Origin: Hyphomicrobiales bacterium
GTDB lineage: Bacteria > Pseudomonadota > Alphaproteobacteria > Rhizobiales > UBA4765
Assembly (NCBI GenBank): GCA_027487195.1
Contig: JAIYEB010000286.1
Span: 1-7,146 of the forward strand
Direction: 5' to 3'
DNA length: 7,146 nucleotides
The notes under the pieces were generated by a model, which did no database searches, was not told the DNA's origin, and saw nothing but the letters and a program-made list of their open reading frames with translations. Made by a program: the position numbers and the translations under genes. Every line of letters starts with the position of its first letter. Positions within the stretch are counted from its first letter, which is position 1. Of this stretch, positions 6,332 through 7,146 are shown piece after piece.

Positions 6332-7146
6332 TCAGCGTTGCCGAGGCGCGTGCGCTCGTTCTGGCCGGCGCTGTGCCGGTTGGAAGCGAACGCATTGCGC
6401 TCTCAAGTGCTGCTGACCGGGTGCTTGCAACCGACGTGGTTGCCTCTTTTGACCAACCGCCCTTCCCGACCACAGCGATGGATGGCTACGCTTTTCGCGC
6501 TGGCGAGCGCGCCTACGCCATTGCTGGAACATCACGGGCCGGGGAGCCGTTTGCAGGCTCGCTCCGTCCGGATCAGGCCTTGCGGGTCTTTACCGGCGCT
6601 CAGCTGCCGGAGGGCTTTGATGCCATCATCCCGCAAGAGGACGCCACATTCGATGGCAACGGACAACTCCTTCCCGGCGACGTAAAAACCGGGCGCCATC
6701 TCAGACGCGCCGGGCTCGACTTTGCGCGCGGTGCCACCATTCTGAGCCGTGCCACAAGGCTGAATGCGCGGGCGCTCGCGCTTGCGGCTGCCGCGAACAC
6801 CTGTGTTGTTGACGTGGTACGAAGGCCAAGGGTTGGCCTGCTCGCGACGGGCGATGAGCTTGTCCCCGTCGGGGTTGGCCTTCGCACCGGCGAAATCGTC
6901 GCCTCCTCGATCCACGCGGTTGCCGGACTGGTTTCTTCGGCGGGGGCTGAGCCGGTTCATCTGGGGATTGCGCGCGATACGCCGGAAGATCTCGAACGCC
7001 GCCTCACCGCTGCATGCCGCAGCGACCTTGATATCCTTGTCACGCTTGGCGGGGTCTCCGTTGGCGACCACGACCACGTCAAGCCAGCGCTGGCAGCGCA
7101 AGGCATGACGCCGGGGTTTTGGAAGATTGCCATGCGCCCTGGGAAA
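6328..7146 (+). CDS. moeA: Molybdopterin molybdenumtransferase, 3' end cut off by the window edge
   Basis: Inserts molybdate into adenylylated molybdopterin to make active molybdenum cofactor. The frame opens at the ATG overlapping the moaC stop (ATGA) and runs 273 codons to the window edge without a stop; full-length MoeA is usually about 400 residues, so the C-terminal domain is missing. Motifs: PPFPTTAMDGYAFRA (44-58); VFTGAQLPEG (87-96) followed by a PQED near 102-105; LLATGDELVPVG (171-182), opening the MogA-like domain; LGGVSVGDHDHVKPAL (240-255), with the Gly-rich molybdopterin-binding loop and catalytic-site Asp; FWKIAMRPGK (264-273). One departure is ASSIHAV near 192-198, where relatives commonly have an S/T-N pair: Ser194 replaces the Asn. 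No clear Shine-Dalgarno is present, so translation probably depends on coupling to moaC. A MogA-type protein is excluded by the N-terminal MoeA domains. Confidence 0.96.
   Translation, partial: MISVAEARALVLAGAVPVGSERIALSSAADRVLATDVVASFDQPPFPTTAMDGYAFRAGERAYAIAGTSRAGEPFAGSLRPDQALRVFTGAQLPEGFDAIIPQEDATFDGNGQLLPGDVKTGRHLRRAGLDFARGATILSRATRLNARALALAAAANTCVVDVVRRPRVGLLATGDELVPVGVGLRTGEIVASSIHAVAGLVSSAGAEPVHLGIARDTPEDLERRLTAACRSDLDILVTLGGVSVGDHDHVKPALAAQGMTPGFWKIAMRPGK

Noticed and set aside
6532..7101. Minus-strand frame of 189 codons at the right end.
   Set aside because: It is antisense to moeA, whose plus-strand frame is open to the window edge and carries clear MoeA motifs.

Overview
The window reads as an ordinary stretch of core chromosome from a GC-rich alphaproteobacterium. 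That placement rests on three things: the wording of the proteins (for example the IleRS opening MTDIDYSKSLFLPETKFPMR and the LspA stretch LAWNPGVSYGLF), the gene order trpG-trpD-trpC-moaC-moeA, and a free-standing trpG rather than the trpE-trpG fusion found in Rhizobiaceae. The exact order or family cannot be fixed from this sequence. I see no mobile element, CRISPR array, RNA gene, prophage trace or island-like change in composition.

Layout. The minus strand carries ileS (3166 down to 245) and then the 5' part of lspA (240 down to the left edge), separated by 4 bases and so almost certainly co-transcribed. A 259-base divergent intergenic region (3167-3425) follows. The plus strand then carries trpG (3426-4016), trpD (4013-5038), trpC (5043-5855), moaC (5852-6331) and the 5' part of moeA (6328 to the right edge). 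The plus-strand genes are tightly packed, with GTGA or ATGA overlaps at three junctions and a 4-base gap at the fourth, so they look like a single translationally coupled operon.

How the genes work together. TrpG, TrpD and TrpC catalyse or support anthranilate formation, its phosphoribosylation and the closure to indole-3-glycerol phosphate in tryptophan synthesis; trpE, trpF, trpB and trpA must lie elsewhere. MoaC and MoeA act early and late in molybdenum cofactor synthesis. Linking these two pathways in one operon is a known alphaproteobacterial arrangement, not a new system. On the other strand, IleRS charges tRNA-Ile and LspA cleaves lipoprotein signal peptides, a pairing seen in many bacteria.

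I found no undescribed system. The points worth a second look are the degraded C-terminal zinc site of IleRS (three of four expected cysteines replaced, spacing intact), a possible leaderless promoter directly in front of trpG, and small inverted repeats in the divergent control region.
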